A stretch of 64,000 nt of DNA. It comes from Anaeromyxobacter soli (lineage in GTDB: Bacteria; Myxococcota; Myxococcia; Myxococcales; Anaeromyxobacteraceae). Location: positions 51,289 to 115,288 of the forward strand of contig NZ_JAKZLF010000012.1 in the NCBI RefSeq assembly GCF_022808855.1, in the 5' to 3' direction. Within the stretch, counting starts at the first letter, position 1; each line of letters opens with the position of its first letter. This document shows, piece by piece, positions 16,300-26,100 of the stretch. A program made the translations under genes and the position numbers. The notes beneath the pieces were generated by a model, which made no database searches, was not told where the DNA came from, and worked only from the letters and a program-made list of their open reading frames with translations.

Positions 16300-19200
16300 T
16301 CAGTTCTTGCGTCGTGCCGCCTTGCGGCCCGTCTCCTCACGAGGCGGGTGCGCGACACGAGGATCCGCCGGAGACGGGTCGAGCCGCGTTCGGTACGGGC
16401 GGCGGGTACGGATAGCGTCCGCCATTGCGGCGTACACCTCCAGGATCACGCGCTTGGTGCGGTACTCCCCGTAGGCCTTCTCATCGTTCTTCCGTACGAT
16501 AGGGAAAGTGTCGAGGATGTACTCGGCGTCCTCGTGGGAGATGCCGTAAAGATGGAAGAAGGCCGCGTCGAGCTCGCAGCGAAGCGCGAAGCGCCGATCG
16601 GGATCCCAGCGGAAAGGGGGGCCGCCATAGCACAGATCGTTCGCAAAGCCCTCCAGGTCCCACGCTGTGTATGTGAGCTCAAGGACGTGAGGGCGCAGCC
16701 ACTCAGCGACTGTCAGGCCCGCTCCCCAAGCCGCTGGCTCGGTGTACGCTTCCGGTCGCAGTACAGGAAGCTGTTTCAGTATGAAATAGGTAAGGGAGGT
16801 CCCACCGACCTTCTGGCGCGCCGTGTAGTCGAACGGAAGCGCACAGAGATTCGCGTACAGCGCTGCAACGAGCCGGGGGTCCGCACTGGACATCATCAAA
16901 GGAAACTTATGCCCTACGGCCGCACACGGGAGCACCGAAGCAACGACGGTCCTCTCGTTGTAGCTCTTGGACACGTCTCGCCAGCCCAGCAGCCACCCGG
17001 ATGCCTTCGACTGCCCGAGACGCGCTGACACGTCCTCCGCTGCGACCCAGTATCGCGGCGATGGAGAGTAGTAGGGATCGGTGAGCTTCGTGAGTGGCAC
17101 GTCTGGAAGAGCGCGTGTATCCGTCCCCTCCTTCTCCGCGGGGCGATCCGCGTAGTCGCCATACCTGTGATCGAAGTGGTGCAGCATCTTCCCTTCGATC
17201 AGCGGCAGGTAGCGAGTCCCGTTCCCGACGTATCCGCTCCCGTCACGCGCACACCCGCTTGACTCTAAATCCGCTCGAGAACGGAATAGTTCCGAGTCAT
17301 TCGCCATGTGAAACATGGTCATGAACCGAAGTGCCCACGGATTGCCGAGCGGATCTTGTTCGCGCCAAAGGACACCTACCCTCCGATACAGCGCTAAGTT
17401 GATGTTCGCGTCGCGCCCTGATCGGAAGGTAGGACAAGTCCTCGTGTTGGGATTGACGACGCGAAAGTCGGCTGCCGCAAGCGAGAAGTGCCGTAGCGGA
17501 TTACTGAGATCAGCCACCTGGTACGCAAAGAAGAGTAAGTCGGCCCGCTCCCGACCCGATCCGATAGTGAGCAGTGAGAACTTCGTCTGCCTTGCCACGT
17601 CGACGAAGATGCCGTCTTTGTTCTCAAAGTCGTAGATGGAACGCAGTTGATCGGCGTCGACCAGCGCACAGAAGTATTCTTTTGTTGTATCGTCCGTTGC
17701 GATTCCAGTCGGCACGATGAAGCCGGCGCGCCCCGACGGTCCGAGAATGGTCCGGTTATGCTCGGCAAAGAGCGTGTACGTGTTCACGTCTCCCTTCCCG
17801 CACAGCGGGAACCGGCCTGAGTTGCGAGCCAGGTGGCTTTGACCTTCGGCCTCCCGGCTCGCCGCCTTCCAGTCGCTCCACAGGGCGGGGTCGATCCTGG
17901 GCAGGGCGCTTATGAGCTTCTTGCGGGACGCAGCATTGGGAGCATCCGCGATCTCGGGGCTGCGCGAGGCGAAGAACTCCTGTTCCTGAAGCTTCACCCG
18001 CTCCCACGGTGGGTTTCCAATAACGACGTCGAATCCTCCCCGCGCAAAGATTTGAGGGAACGCAAGGTGCCAGTGAAAGAATCGGTACTGGCTCGATAGG
18101 TCTTGCACCGACTTCTCGGTGAGCGGCGGCTGACCCCTTCCATCACGAATCTGCCTCCACAACTCGTTCGTCGGTGCTGCCTCCACAATCGGGGAGGGCT
18201 TCTTTGGTTCTAGAGGTGGCTTGGGCCAAACAAACGCCGCGCACCAAGCATCGGCCACAAGCCGTTGGTGCCGGTAGGCAGCGGAGGCGCGAAGATCTTC
18301 CCAGCGAGCTTCCTTGCTAGCCACGGCTGCTAGATCCGCATCGGGAGCCTCGTCGAGCGCGGCAACTGCTTTGGCTACCTCAGCGGACTCCCGCTCGCCA
18401 ACCGGCGCTTTCGACAGATCAAACGCTCGCTGCCCTTCTGCGGCAGCCTTGTTTTTCTTCTTGAGGAGGCTCGCCGTCTTCTTGTCGTCCCCCTCGATGG
18501 GCTCGAAGGCGGCATCGGGCACACCCCTCTTCATCAACTCCGGCGTCGCACCGAGGAGCGCATTCCCGCGTTGGACGTGAGAGTCGAGGAACGAGAGCGG
18601 TTGCCCGGGCTCGACGGCCTCCATCCAAAGACTCACGCGGCAGAGTTCCACCGCCATCGGGTTCACGTCGACACCAAAGACGCACCGACTTATGACTTGG
18701 CGGAGCGCGTGGCGGTACTCCGCGGGCAAGGGAGTTCCCTCGGCTTGGAGCCGCGCCACCTGCGCCGCGAGGCGGCGCGCAGCAGCGAGAAGGAAGTGAC
18801 CGCTGCCGCACGCTGGATCGACGATGGCGAGGCGGAGGAGCGCCTCCGCTGGGCTCGCGGGGTTTGCCGCGATGGTCTGCTGCACCACGGGTTCAAGCGC
18901 GGTATCGAGTAGAACCTGCACGAGCGAATCGGGGGTATAGTAGCTGCCCGTCGTCTTCCGAGCGTTCCCCTTTGTCTCGGCTCCCGTAGCGAACGTGAAG
19001 CCTCTTCCTCCTCCAACGATGCGCGGCACTAGCTCGAGGAGGCTCTCATAGACGCTGCCGAGCTCCTCAGGCCCCATGTCGCGCCAGTTCACGCGCGAGA
19101 GCCCGGAGTCCTCGCGCAGCCATGAGAGCTTGAATAGCGCCAAGAGAATGGCGCGGTTCTCAAGCCTCGCGGAGTCCAGGTGAGGACACTGGTGCGCGGC

Positions 19201-20334
19201 GAAGATGCCACCGAGTGCGGGCAGGGCGAGTCGCGGCTCGCCGGTAGCCACGCCGCGCAGTACGACCTTCAGTCCCTCCCACAGGTCTGAGAAGCGATCG
19301 TGTGCGCTTCGCTTGAGCGACCGATCGCGGACTCGGCGAAGGGCGTACCCGTCCGCGTAGAGCTTGCGCTGGGCTTCGTCCGCGCCGTCGGGGTGCAGCA
19401 CCCCGCGCTCCTCGACGGTCAGGAGGAAGATGATCCGGTAGACGAGGCGGAGCAGTTCCTGGAAGTAGGCCTGTGTCGTCAGCTTCCCGGCGTGCAGCGC
19501 CTCGCGTAGGCCTGCGTTTCCAGGGTGTGCGAGGAAGCCCGTCCCGAGCGCGACAAGAGCGTCCTCCACCCCGTTCCGCAGGTGCTCCCGAGCACGCGTG
19601 CCCTCCTCGCGACCGGCCGCGCGCCACGCCTCGAGGGCACACTCGGCCGCCGGAGTCCCGTGCCTGCCGAAGCGGGTTTCGTGTGCGACGAGCCACAGGG
19701 CGGCGAAGTCGGCGTAGCGGGTCTCGGTGAAGATCCGCTCGAGGTCGGCCTCGAGCCAGGTCGGGCGCGTGAGGCTCGCGTTGTCACGGAGCACGCGGAG
19801 CGTGACCCCATCGCTGGCGATCCCCCACATCGCGCCGTCCGAGGCGTTCAGGTACTCCTGGGCGAGCCCGAAAGCACTTCGTCGACGCGCACCGTCGCCG
19901 AACACCGGGTTGGGCCGGTCCAGACCCGAGCCCGCAGAACCGATCACGACGGGCACGCGACCGCCAAGCGCGACATAGCCGAGGGGGTACATCCTCCCCT
20001 CCACCTCGAGCGATCCTGTCGCGGCGAGCGACGCAAAGCCGAATGCCTCGCGCAGGAGCGCCGTCACGAAGCGCTCCGCGAGCGCCTTCGGGTCCGCGCC
20101 CGCGGCCTTCCCGGCGGCGAACTCCGCCCAGTGCGCCTGCGCGATGCGCCAGTAGCGGCCGATCTCGTCCCGGACGTTGAGGCCCTTCGGGATCCGATAG
20201 TCCGCCTCTCCCTGCTGGTCCGCCAGGAGCTGTGCCACGCGCGCGAGCCACTCGGGCGAGAGGAGCCCACCTTCGATGGTGAGCGCCTCGAACGCGATCT
20301 GGACGTCACGGTCGCGGCGGCGACGGGGGGCCAT
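16300..20334 (-). CDS. N6-adenine DNA methyltransferase, DrmMI/Eco57I-like
   Basis: 1344 aa. The methyltransferase core has the AdoMet motif IVDPACGSGHFLLAAARRLA near residue 500 and the catalytic motif FDVVIGNPPWERV near 775, diagnostic of gamma-class N6-adenine methylases of the Eco57I/PglX/DrmMI group. The ~450-residue N-terminal part and ~350-residue C-terminal part match the large size of that group; the C-terminus probably recognises the target. No clear endonuclease motif is visible in the N-terminal region, so this looks like a stand-alone methylase that marks self DNA. It starts 1 bp after the SNF2 helicase stop and is followed by three HNH genes. Confidence 0.9.
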   Translation of the reverse strand: MAPRRRRDRDVQIAFEALTIEGGLLSPEWLARVAQLLADQQGEADYRIPKGLNVRDEIGRYWRIAQAHWAEFAAGKAAGADPKALAERFVTALLREAFGFASLAATGSLEVEGRMYPLGYVALGGRVPVVIGSAGSGLDRPNPVFGDGARRRSAFGLAQEYLNASDGAMWGIASDGVTLRVLRDNASLTRPTWLEADLERIFTETRYADFAALWLVAHETRFGRHGTPAAECALEAWRAAGREEGTRAREHLRNGVEDALVALGTGFLAHPGNAGLREALHAGKLTTQAYFQELLRLVYRIIFLLTVEERGVLHPDGADEAQRKLYADGYALRRVRDRSLKRSAHDRFSDLWEGLKVVLRGVATGEPRLALPALGGIFAAHQCPHLDSARLENRAILLALFKLSWLREDSGLSRVNWRDMGPEELGSVYESLLELVPRIVGGGRGFTFATGAETKGNARKTTGSYYTPDSLVQVLLDTALEPVVQQTIAANPASPAEALLRLAIVDPACGSGHFLLAAARRLAAQVARLQAEGTPLPAEYRHALRQVISRCVFGVDVNPMAVELCRVSLWMEAVEPGQPLSFLDSHVQRGNALLGATPELMKRGVPDAAFEPIEGDDKKTASLLKKKNKAAAEGQRAFDLSKAPVGERESAEVAKAVAALDEAPDADLAAVASKEARWEDLRASAAYRHQRLVADAWCAAFVWPKPPLEPKKPSPIVEAAPTNELWRQIRDGRGQPPLTEKSVQDLSSQYRFFHWHLAFPQIFARGGFDVVIGNPPWERVKLQEQEFFASRSPEIADAPNAASRKKLISALPRIDPALWSDWKAASREAEGQSHLARNSGRFPLCGKGDVNTYTLFAEHNRTILGPSGRAGFIVPTGIATDDTTKEYFCALVDADQLRSIYDFENKDGIFVDVARQTKFSLLTIGSGRERADLLFFAYQVADLSNPLRHFSLAAADFRVVNPNTRTCPTFRSGRDANINLALYRRVGVLWREQDPLGNPWALRFMTMFHMANDSELFRSRADLESSGCARDGSGYVGNGTRYLPLIEGKMLHHFDHRYGDYADRPAEKEGTDTRALPDVPLTKLTDPYYSPSPRYWVAAEDVSARLGQSKASGWLLGWRDVSKSYNERTVVASVLPCAAVGHKFPLMMSSADPRLVAALYANLCALPFDYTARQKVGGTSLTYFILKQLPVLRPEAYTEPAAWGAGLTVAEWLRPHVLELTYTAWDLEGFANDLCYGGPPFRWDPDRRFALRCELDAAFFHLYGISHEDAEYILDTFPIVRKNDEKAYGEYRTKRVILEVYAAMADAIRTRRPYRTRLDPSPADPRVAHPPREETGRKAARRKN

Positions 20335-20335
20335 C

Positions 20336-23164
20336 TCAGCGATCTCCCGGGAGGAGGACGTAGACCCCTACGACATCGGGCGGAAGGAGCGCCTTCACCG
20401 ACCACGAGCCGCGTGCATCGGCCGCCTCGCGGACCCGCCTGTGATCAGCGAGGAGCGCCTCGGCACGACGCCGCGTGAAGGCTTCCAGCTCCGCGATCCG
20501 GTCGGAGAGCAGATTGACGGCCTTCGCGAGAACGCGCTCCACCACCCGCGCCGGCGGGTCCTTTAGCGGGGCGAGCGTCAGGAGCTTGAGGGCGTCCAGT
20601 CCCTCGACGACCCGCGGGGACTCGACACCGCCCCAGGCGAGAGCGGCGGCCTCCTCGACCAGCAGGGTGGAAACCCGTCCCCTCCTCGCGGTCAGCTGGT
20701 GGCGCAGCCGCAGTAGCGCCACGGTGGTCTGCTCCGAGACGTCCTTAGAGACCCAGCAGCCGATGCGGCCCAGCACGCCGGCATCGGGGGCCTCGCCGTT
20801 CCCGGCGTCGTCGCGAACGTCTGCGAGCGTCCGCTCTAGGAGAGTCTCCGCAAGGATCGCGACGAGTGGGTGGCTACGCTGCACGGCCCTGCACCGCGGC
20901 GCAGGAGGGGTCGCGAAGTCCACGAGCGGGGCTCCCGTCAGCCCCTCCGCCTCCAACCGTTCCCGCACGTCCTCGGGGAGCGGCGCGAGCGCCGCCTTGA
21001 AGCCCCGGCGCTTCGTCGACGAGAGGGGCTCGAGCCCGGACCCGAGGCGGGCGAGAGAACGACCCGTGAACCGCTCCACGTCCCCCTCTCCGCCGATCGC
21101 GGAGAGGGTCTTCTGCCACTCGGGGAGGACGTCGTCGGGCCTGAGGCGGCGCTGGGCGAAGACGGTGCGGTTCGCCTTTGCGACAATGGCGGCATCGCGC
21201 CAGCGATCGTCGATCGCTCTGGCCTCCGGCGTCTCGCTGAAGTCGAGCACGCGCTGCTTGCGATCGGACTTGTGTCGCAAGAAGACTGCACGCATCAACG
21301 CCTGCGTGAGTGAGTGGCTCTCGTCCGGCAGCGGGACCGGGACGCCCAACTCCTGCCGGATCTTCTCGGCCTTCCGTAGGATGACCTCGAGGACGGCGCC
21401 GTCGACCGGGTTGTTCGCGCCGTAAATGAGCGTCGCGCGGACGACAGGGCTCTTCTGGCCGAAGCGGTCCACCCGTCCCTCGCGTTGCTCATGACGAGTG
21501 GGGTTCCAGGAGAGGTCGTAGTGAACCACCGCGTCGAAGTGACCTTGCAGGTTGACGCCCTCTGACAGGCAGTCGGTCGCAACGAGGAGGCGCCGCTCCG
21601 CTTCGCCCATGTCCTCGACCCGCTCCTTGCGCTCGTCCGACGTCAGCTCGCCCGTCACGACGGCCAGCTTCACGCCACCGAAGCGCCCTTCGAGGTGCTT
21701 CGCGAGGTAGTGCGCGGTAGCGATGTACCGGCAGAAGACGACCGGGTTGAAGCCATCGTCGATGAGCTTGCCGAGGTGGTCGGTCAGGAGCTTCAGCTTG
21801 GGATCGCCGGACTGGCCAGCCAGCTTCTCGGCTTCGTCGATCAGGCCGGCCAGCGCGCGATCCTCGATCTCGAGAGGAGGCTCTACGTCGTCCTCGACCA
21901 GTACATCGCTCGAGCCATCGAAGATCCGCTCTTCGAGAGCATCCTCTTCGAACTCCCCTTCGCCTGCTCGGGCGCGGCTGCGGAGCGCCTGCGCTCCGGC
22001 GGCCGGGCTCGAGGCGACGCAGCGCATCAGCGCGAGCGTGCCCCAGAAGTTCAGGCGTCGCCGGCGCTCGTCACCGCCGGCGGCCTCCACCACCGCAGCG
22101 CAGTAGTCCAGTACGCCCTCGAAGAAGCGGTCCCAGGCACCAGTCAGCTGGTAGGTGAGCTCCTTCGTTTCGCGCTTGGGGAAGGTGTGCCCTTCCTTCC
22201 ACTCGTCGAGGTCCGGCCTGCGCCGTTGAACGAAGTGGCGCGACAGCGCCTCGCGGAGTTCCTCCCGCTCCTTCCCACTCGCGTCCTTGAGCGTCCCGAA
22301 CCGCGCGTCGATGAGACCGAGGAGACGATAGAAAGCGTCCTCGTCGCCGCTGTGCGGCGTGGCGGTGAGCATCACGAGGTGGCGGGCAATCGCCGCCGCG
22401 CCGCTCGCGACCAGACCCTTGAGCAGCTCGTAGCGCTGGTGCCGCCCCGCTCCGGGTGCCGCGCACGTATGCGCTTCGTCCACGATGACGAGCTCGGGGC
22501 ACGCCCGCAGGAAGTCGTCCCGGCGCCGATCGCTCTTGATGTAGTCGAGGCTCACGACGGTGAAGCGGTGGACAGAGAAGATGCTCTCCGTCTGCGGCAG
22601 GTCGCGCTCGAGCCGGTTCGCCGTGCCGGCGGTCACGGCGACCGCTCGGATGTGGAAGCGGTCCTCGAGTTCCGCAAGCCACTGGTCGACGAGGTGGGGC
22701 GGACAGAGCACCGTGAACCGCTCGATCTCCCCGCGATCGAGGAGCTCTCGCGCCACCAGCCCCGCTTCGATGGTCTTGCCGATGCCCACGTCGTCGCCGA
22801 TGAGAAGGCGAACGGGGTCGAGCTTCAGCGCCATGAGCAGCGGCACGAGCTGGTAAGCGCGGGGCTCGACCGAGATCTGGCCGAAGCTGCGGAATGGGCC
22901 CGCGCCGCGGCGGAGCGAGAGCAGGAGTGCGTCGCGGAGGAGGAGCGCCGAGTCCTGTCCGCCCTGCTGGGCCAAGGCCGGAACCGGGAAGGTCGCGTCG
23001 GTGACTGGCTCGGCCTCGAGGCCGAGGTGCACGACGGCGAAGTCCTCCTCGGAGCCCGAGACGGGCCGCAGCCTGAGAACCTCCGCATCGCTTCCCGTGA
23101 GGACGATCCACTCGCGCCCCCGGGCGCGCACGAGGCTGCCCGGGCTGTACTGGACGTTGGGCAT
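20336..23164 (-). CDS. SNF2-family helicase, DrmD-like
   Basis: 942 aa. Two RecA-like lobes: Walker A LIGDDVGIGKTIEAGLVARE near 120, DEAH box LVIVDEAHTCA near 220, HLVMLTATPHSG near 260, and the C-terminal helicase lobe with SEGVNLQGHFDAVVHYDLSW and then QREGRVDRFGQ. The long spacing and the C-terminal extension match the DrmD type found in class 1 DISARM and related defence ATPases. It presumably translocates on DNA to help discriminate or process invading DNA. It sits 3 bp after the helicase-DUF1998 gene and 1 bp before the methylase gene, a tight operon. Confidence 0.9.
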   Translation of the reverse strand: MPNVQYSPGSLVRARGREWIVLTGSDAEVLRLRPVSGSEEDFAVVHLGLEAEPVTDATFPVPALAQQGGQDSALLLRDALLLSLRRGAGPFRSFGQISVEPRAYQLVPLLMALKLDPVRLLIGDDVGIGKTIEAGLVARELLDRGEIERFTVLCPPHLVDQWLAELEDRFHIRAVAVTAGTANRLERDLPQTESIFSVHRFTVVSLDYIKSDRRRDDFLRACPELVIVDEAHTCAAPGAGRHQRYELLKGLVASGAAAIARHLVMLTATPHSGDEDAFYRLLGLIDARFGTLKDASGKEREELREALSRHFVQRRRPDLDEWKEGHTFPKRETKELTYQLTGAWDRFFEGVLDYCAAVVEAAGGDERRRRLNFWGTLALMRCVASSPAAGAQALRSRARAGEGEFEEDALEERIFDGSSDVLVEDDVEPPLEIEDRALAGLIDEAEKLAGQSGDPKLKLLTDHLGKLIDDGFNPVVFCRYIATAHYLAKHLEGRFGGVKLAVVTGELTSDERKERVEDMGEAERRLLVATDCLSEGVNLQGHFDAVVHYDLSWNPTRHEQREGRVDRFGQKSPVVRATLIYGANNPVDGAVLEVILRKAEKIRQELGVPVPLPDESHSLTQALMRAVFLRHKSDRKQRVLDFSETPEARAIDDRWRDAAIVAKANRTVFAQRRLRPDDVLPEWQKTLSAIGGEGDVERFTGRSLARLGSGLEPLSSTKRRGFKAALAPLPEDVRERLEAEGLTGAPLVDFATPPAPRCRAVQRSHPLVAILAETLLERTLADVRDDAGNGEAPDAGVLGRIGCWVSKDVSEQTTVALLRLRHQLTARRGRVSTLLVEEAAALAWGGVESPRVVEGLDALKLLTLAPLKDPPARVVERVLAKAVNLLSDRIAELEAFTRRRAEALLADHRRVREAADARGSWSVKALLPPDVVGVYVLLPGDR

Positions 23165-23167
23165 GCG

Positions 23168-26100
23168 CTAACCCCGGAGTTCCTTCGCGAGACGCTCGAA
23201 CGGCTCGCCCCAGCGGTCCTCGGTTCCTTCGAAGGCGATCACCTCGTACCCGCGGTCACGCAGCGGGCCAGCCTGCGAGGCGTCGCCGAGCACGACCGCG
23301 ACGAAGAGGTCGCGCCAGACGAGCGGGTACGTCTCGCCGTTCGCGGCGAGCGGCTCCGGATCGGGGCGCGGCAGATCCCGATCGAGCGCGAGCGCGAGCC
23401 ACCGGGCGACCGCGGGAGACGCGGATGGGCCTCGAGGAGAAGCCGGGGCGGCGGGCTCGGTGGACGGATCCTCCACCTGCTGGGCGAGGCCCTCCACCCT
23501 GGCTGACGCGAGCCTCCAGAGAATCTCGCGCGCCTTCTCGTCGCGGCGGTCGAGTAGCTCGTGGTCGGGCTGGTTGTAGTACGACATCACGCACCGGTAG
23601 CACGCCGCCACGCAGCGCGTCCCCGCCACGTCCCGGAGCTTCTGCGGATCCGGGGGCAGCGTCCGGCCGTCGGGGCCGAGGTCGAAGTGCAGGATCCGAA
23701 GCGCGCGGAGCGCGATCTGCGCGACCGACTCCGGCTCCGCTACGAGCCGGGTGAGCACGCCCGCGCCGCCCTCCGTCGCCTCGTAGAGCAGGAACCCCTT
23801 GCGGTCGTCGCGGGTCGGCATCGGCTCCGCGAGGATCTCGCTCTCCTCGAGTTGGAAGGCCGACTCGATGCCGCGCAGCAGCGCGTGCTGGACCGTCGCG
23901 AGCGTCTTCTCGTCGAGGCTCGTCTCGGCCGGCTTCACGAGGAGCGCGTTCTTGCGGTCGAGCACCCACGGCACGATCCGCTGACGAGGCGCCGCGGTGG
24001 GATCGCCGGTCCCGTCGCCCTCGTCCTCGTTCTTCGCCCAGTAGCCCGTGACCGGGTCGATGAGGAACCCGAGCTGCTTCCGGTTCGCGCGACGCCGGAG
24101 CCCCTTGTTGATGCGAGAGATGGTGGCCCCGGGGCCGTAGACCAGCCGGACGACCTCCCCGTGTCCGTCCGCCGCCGCGCCCTTCCGGAAGTCGAGGACG
24201 CCCTCGCGTCGCGCCCACTCGAAGGTCGTCTGGAGCTCGAAGCCCTGGCGCTGACGCTCCTCGTCGTTGGCGGTGATCCGCTCCGCCTGGAGAGTCGCCA
24301 CGTTCTCGATCCGGTAGATGCTGTTCACGATCTCGGCGTCACCCAGCGGAACGCCGCAGGCGTGGCACACGGAGGTCCTGTCATCGAAGTGTCCCCCGCC
24401 GCACTCCCTGCAGATCCGGACGGTCTTCGTCGGCAGCATGGAGTCGGGCGTCGCGCTCTCCTTCTGGTTGAGCGCGAGCAGCGCCCGGACGACGCGATAG
24501 GCGCGGCCCTCGTGGTAGACGAGGCTCCGCGGCCCGAACTCAGAGAGCGCGAGGAAACGGGGACGCTGCAGATATGTCTGCTTGCCGCGTCCGTCTGCGG
24601 TGGCCGGCACGTAGGCCATGAGCGGCAGCCGCGGGAAGTTGTACCCGGGAAGGAAGCCCTCGGTGGCGAGGTATCGGTATGTGTAGAAGTCACTCGAGAA
24701 CGTGCTCGAGCCCTTCTGCAGCAGGTTGATCTGGTCGAATGCCTGCGCGTGGCGACTCTTCGCCGCCAGCCGGTCCTGGTTGGACGCCGAGTAGTCGTCC
24801 ATCATCCGTCGGGAGGCGTCGCGCTGCGCCTCGGCCGCGGCGAGAAGGTCGCGCCAGCGGTCGAATGCCTTCGAGAGCTCGTCCAGGGCGCGGCCAGCCA
24901 CCTGCTCCGCGAACGCCTCGCGGCCGGGGTACCAGGGCGCGGCCTCGCGCGTCAGCTCCGGGTCGACGAGCTCCAGCAGGCGGCGAATGCGCGCGGTGGC
25001 CTCCTGCGTGACACGTGGCTCGGCCATCGGCTTTCGCACGTCCTCGCGCATCGGCCGCGCGGGGTCTGAGAGGACGAGGATGTCCGCGATGGACGGATCG
25101 AGCGGCTGCTCGGTGCAGGCGAGCCAGATCGCCTGCAGGTGGCTCTCGACCAGCTCGCGGTTCGCGAGGTCGAGGAGCGGCGGGCGAACCTCTCCGTACA
25201 CCATCGCCTTCGGATCGCTGAAGAAGTACTGATCGTGCGGGCTCTGCGCCGCGCAGTAGGTGAGCACGAGCGCGGCCTGGCCGCTGCGCCCGGCGCGCCC
25301 GCTGCGCTGCGCGTAGTTTGCGGGGGTGGGCGGCACGTTGCGGAGGTAGACGGCGTTCAACGCGGAGATGTCCACGCCGAGCTCCATCGTGGGCGAGCAG
25401 AAGAGCACCGGCAGGAATCTCGTCGCCTCACCCATCTGTCGGAGCTGATCGGCCGCCGTCTTCAGCTCCTCCCGCTCCTTGTCGCCGTAGCGGAAGCGCT
25501 TCTCGCGGATGACGCGCTTGTCGCCCTCGACCTGCGCCGTGTGCTCGCGCGCCTCGAAGCCGAAGAGCGGGTGCGCCGGCGAGCGGAGTAGATCGGCGAG
25601 GGTGCCGTAGAACTCCTCGAAGTAGGGATTCCTGACGACGGCCGACTTCTTCCGCCGCTTGCGGCGCGGCTGCGCCGGGTCGTCCTGCCGGAAGAGGACG
25701 CAGTCCTCGTTGAGCCGCCAGCCGGTCACGTCGCCGAAGGGCGTCGCCTCCTCGGAGACCAGCCCGTGCTCTCTCGCCGCGCGGAGGATCCCGACGATGA
25801 GCTTCTCCATCTCGTCGGTCTTGAGCTGCCGAACGGCGCCGCTATCCCAGAGCTCCGTGTCTCGGAGGATGCGGCCCAGCGCGCTCCGGGCGCCACCGCG
25901 CACGACGAGATCCTCGTCGCGCAGCGCGATGTCGCGCCGGCTGAGGGGCGCTACGATCAGCCAGCGTGCGCGCCGCGGCTGCTCGTCCTCGCCAAAACCC
26001 CAGGGCGGACGCAGCCGTGCGAACGATCGGGCGCGGAGCGACTCTACGTTGCTCGCGTCCAGCACGACGCTGCGGATCGCCATCCACTTCCGGAGGTGAT

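Noticed and set aside
21695..23506. 603-codon plus-strand open frame
   Set aside because: Antisense to the SNF2 and DUF1998 helicase genes; long shadow frames are expected at this GC content.
23561..25069. 502-codon plus-strand open frame
   Set aside because: Antisense of the DUF1998 region, composition dominated by R/L/V/A/E as in other shadows, no motif.
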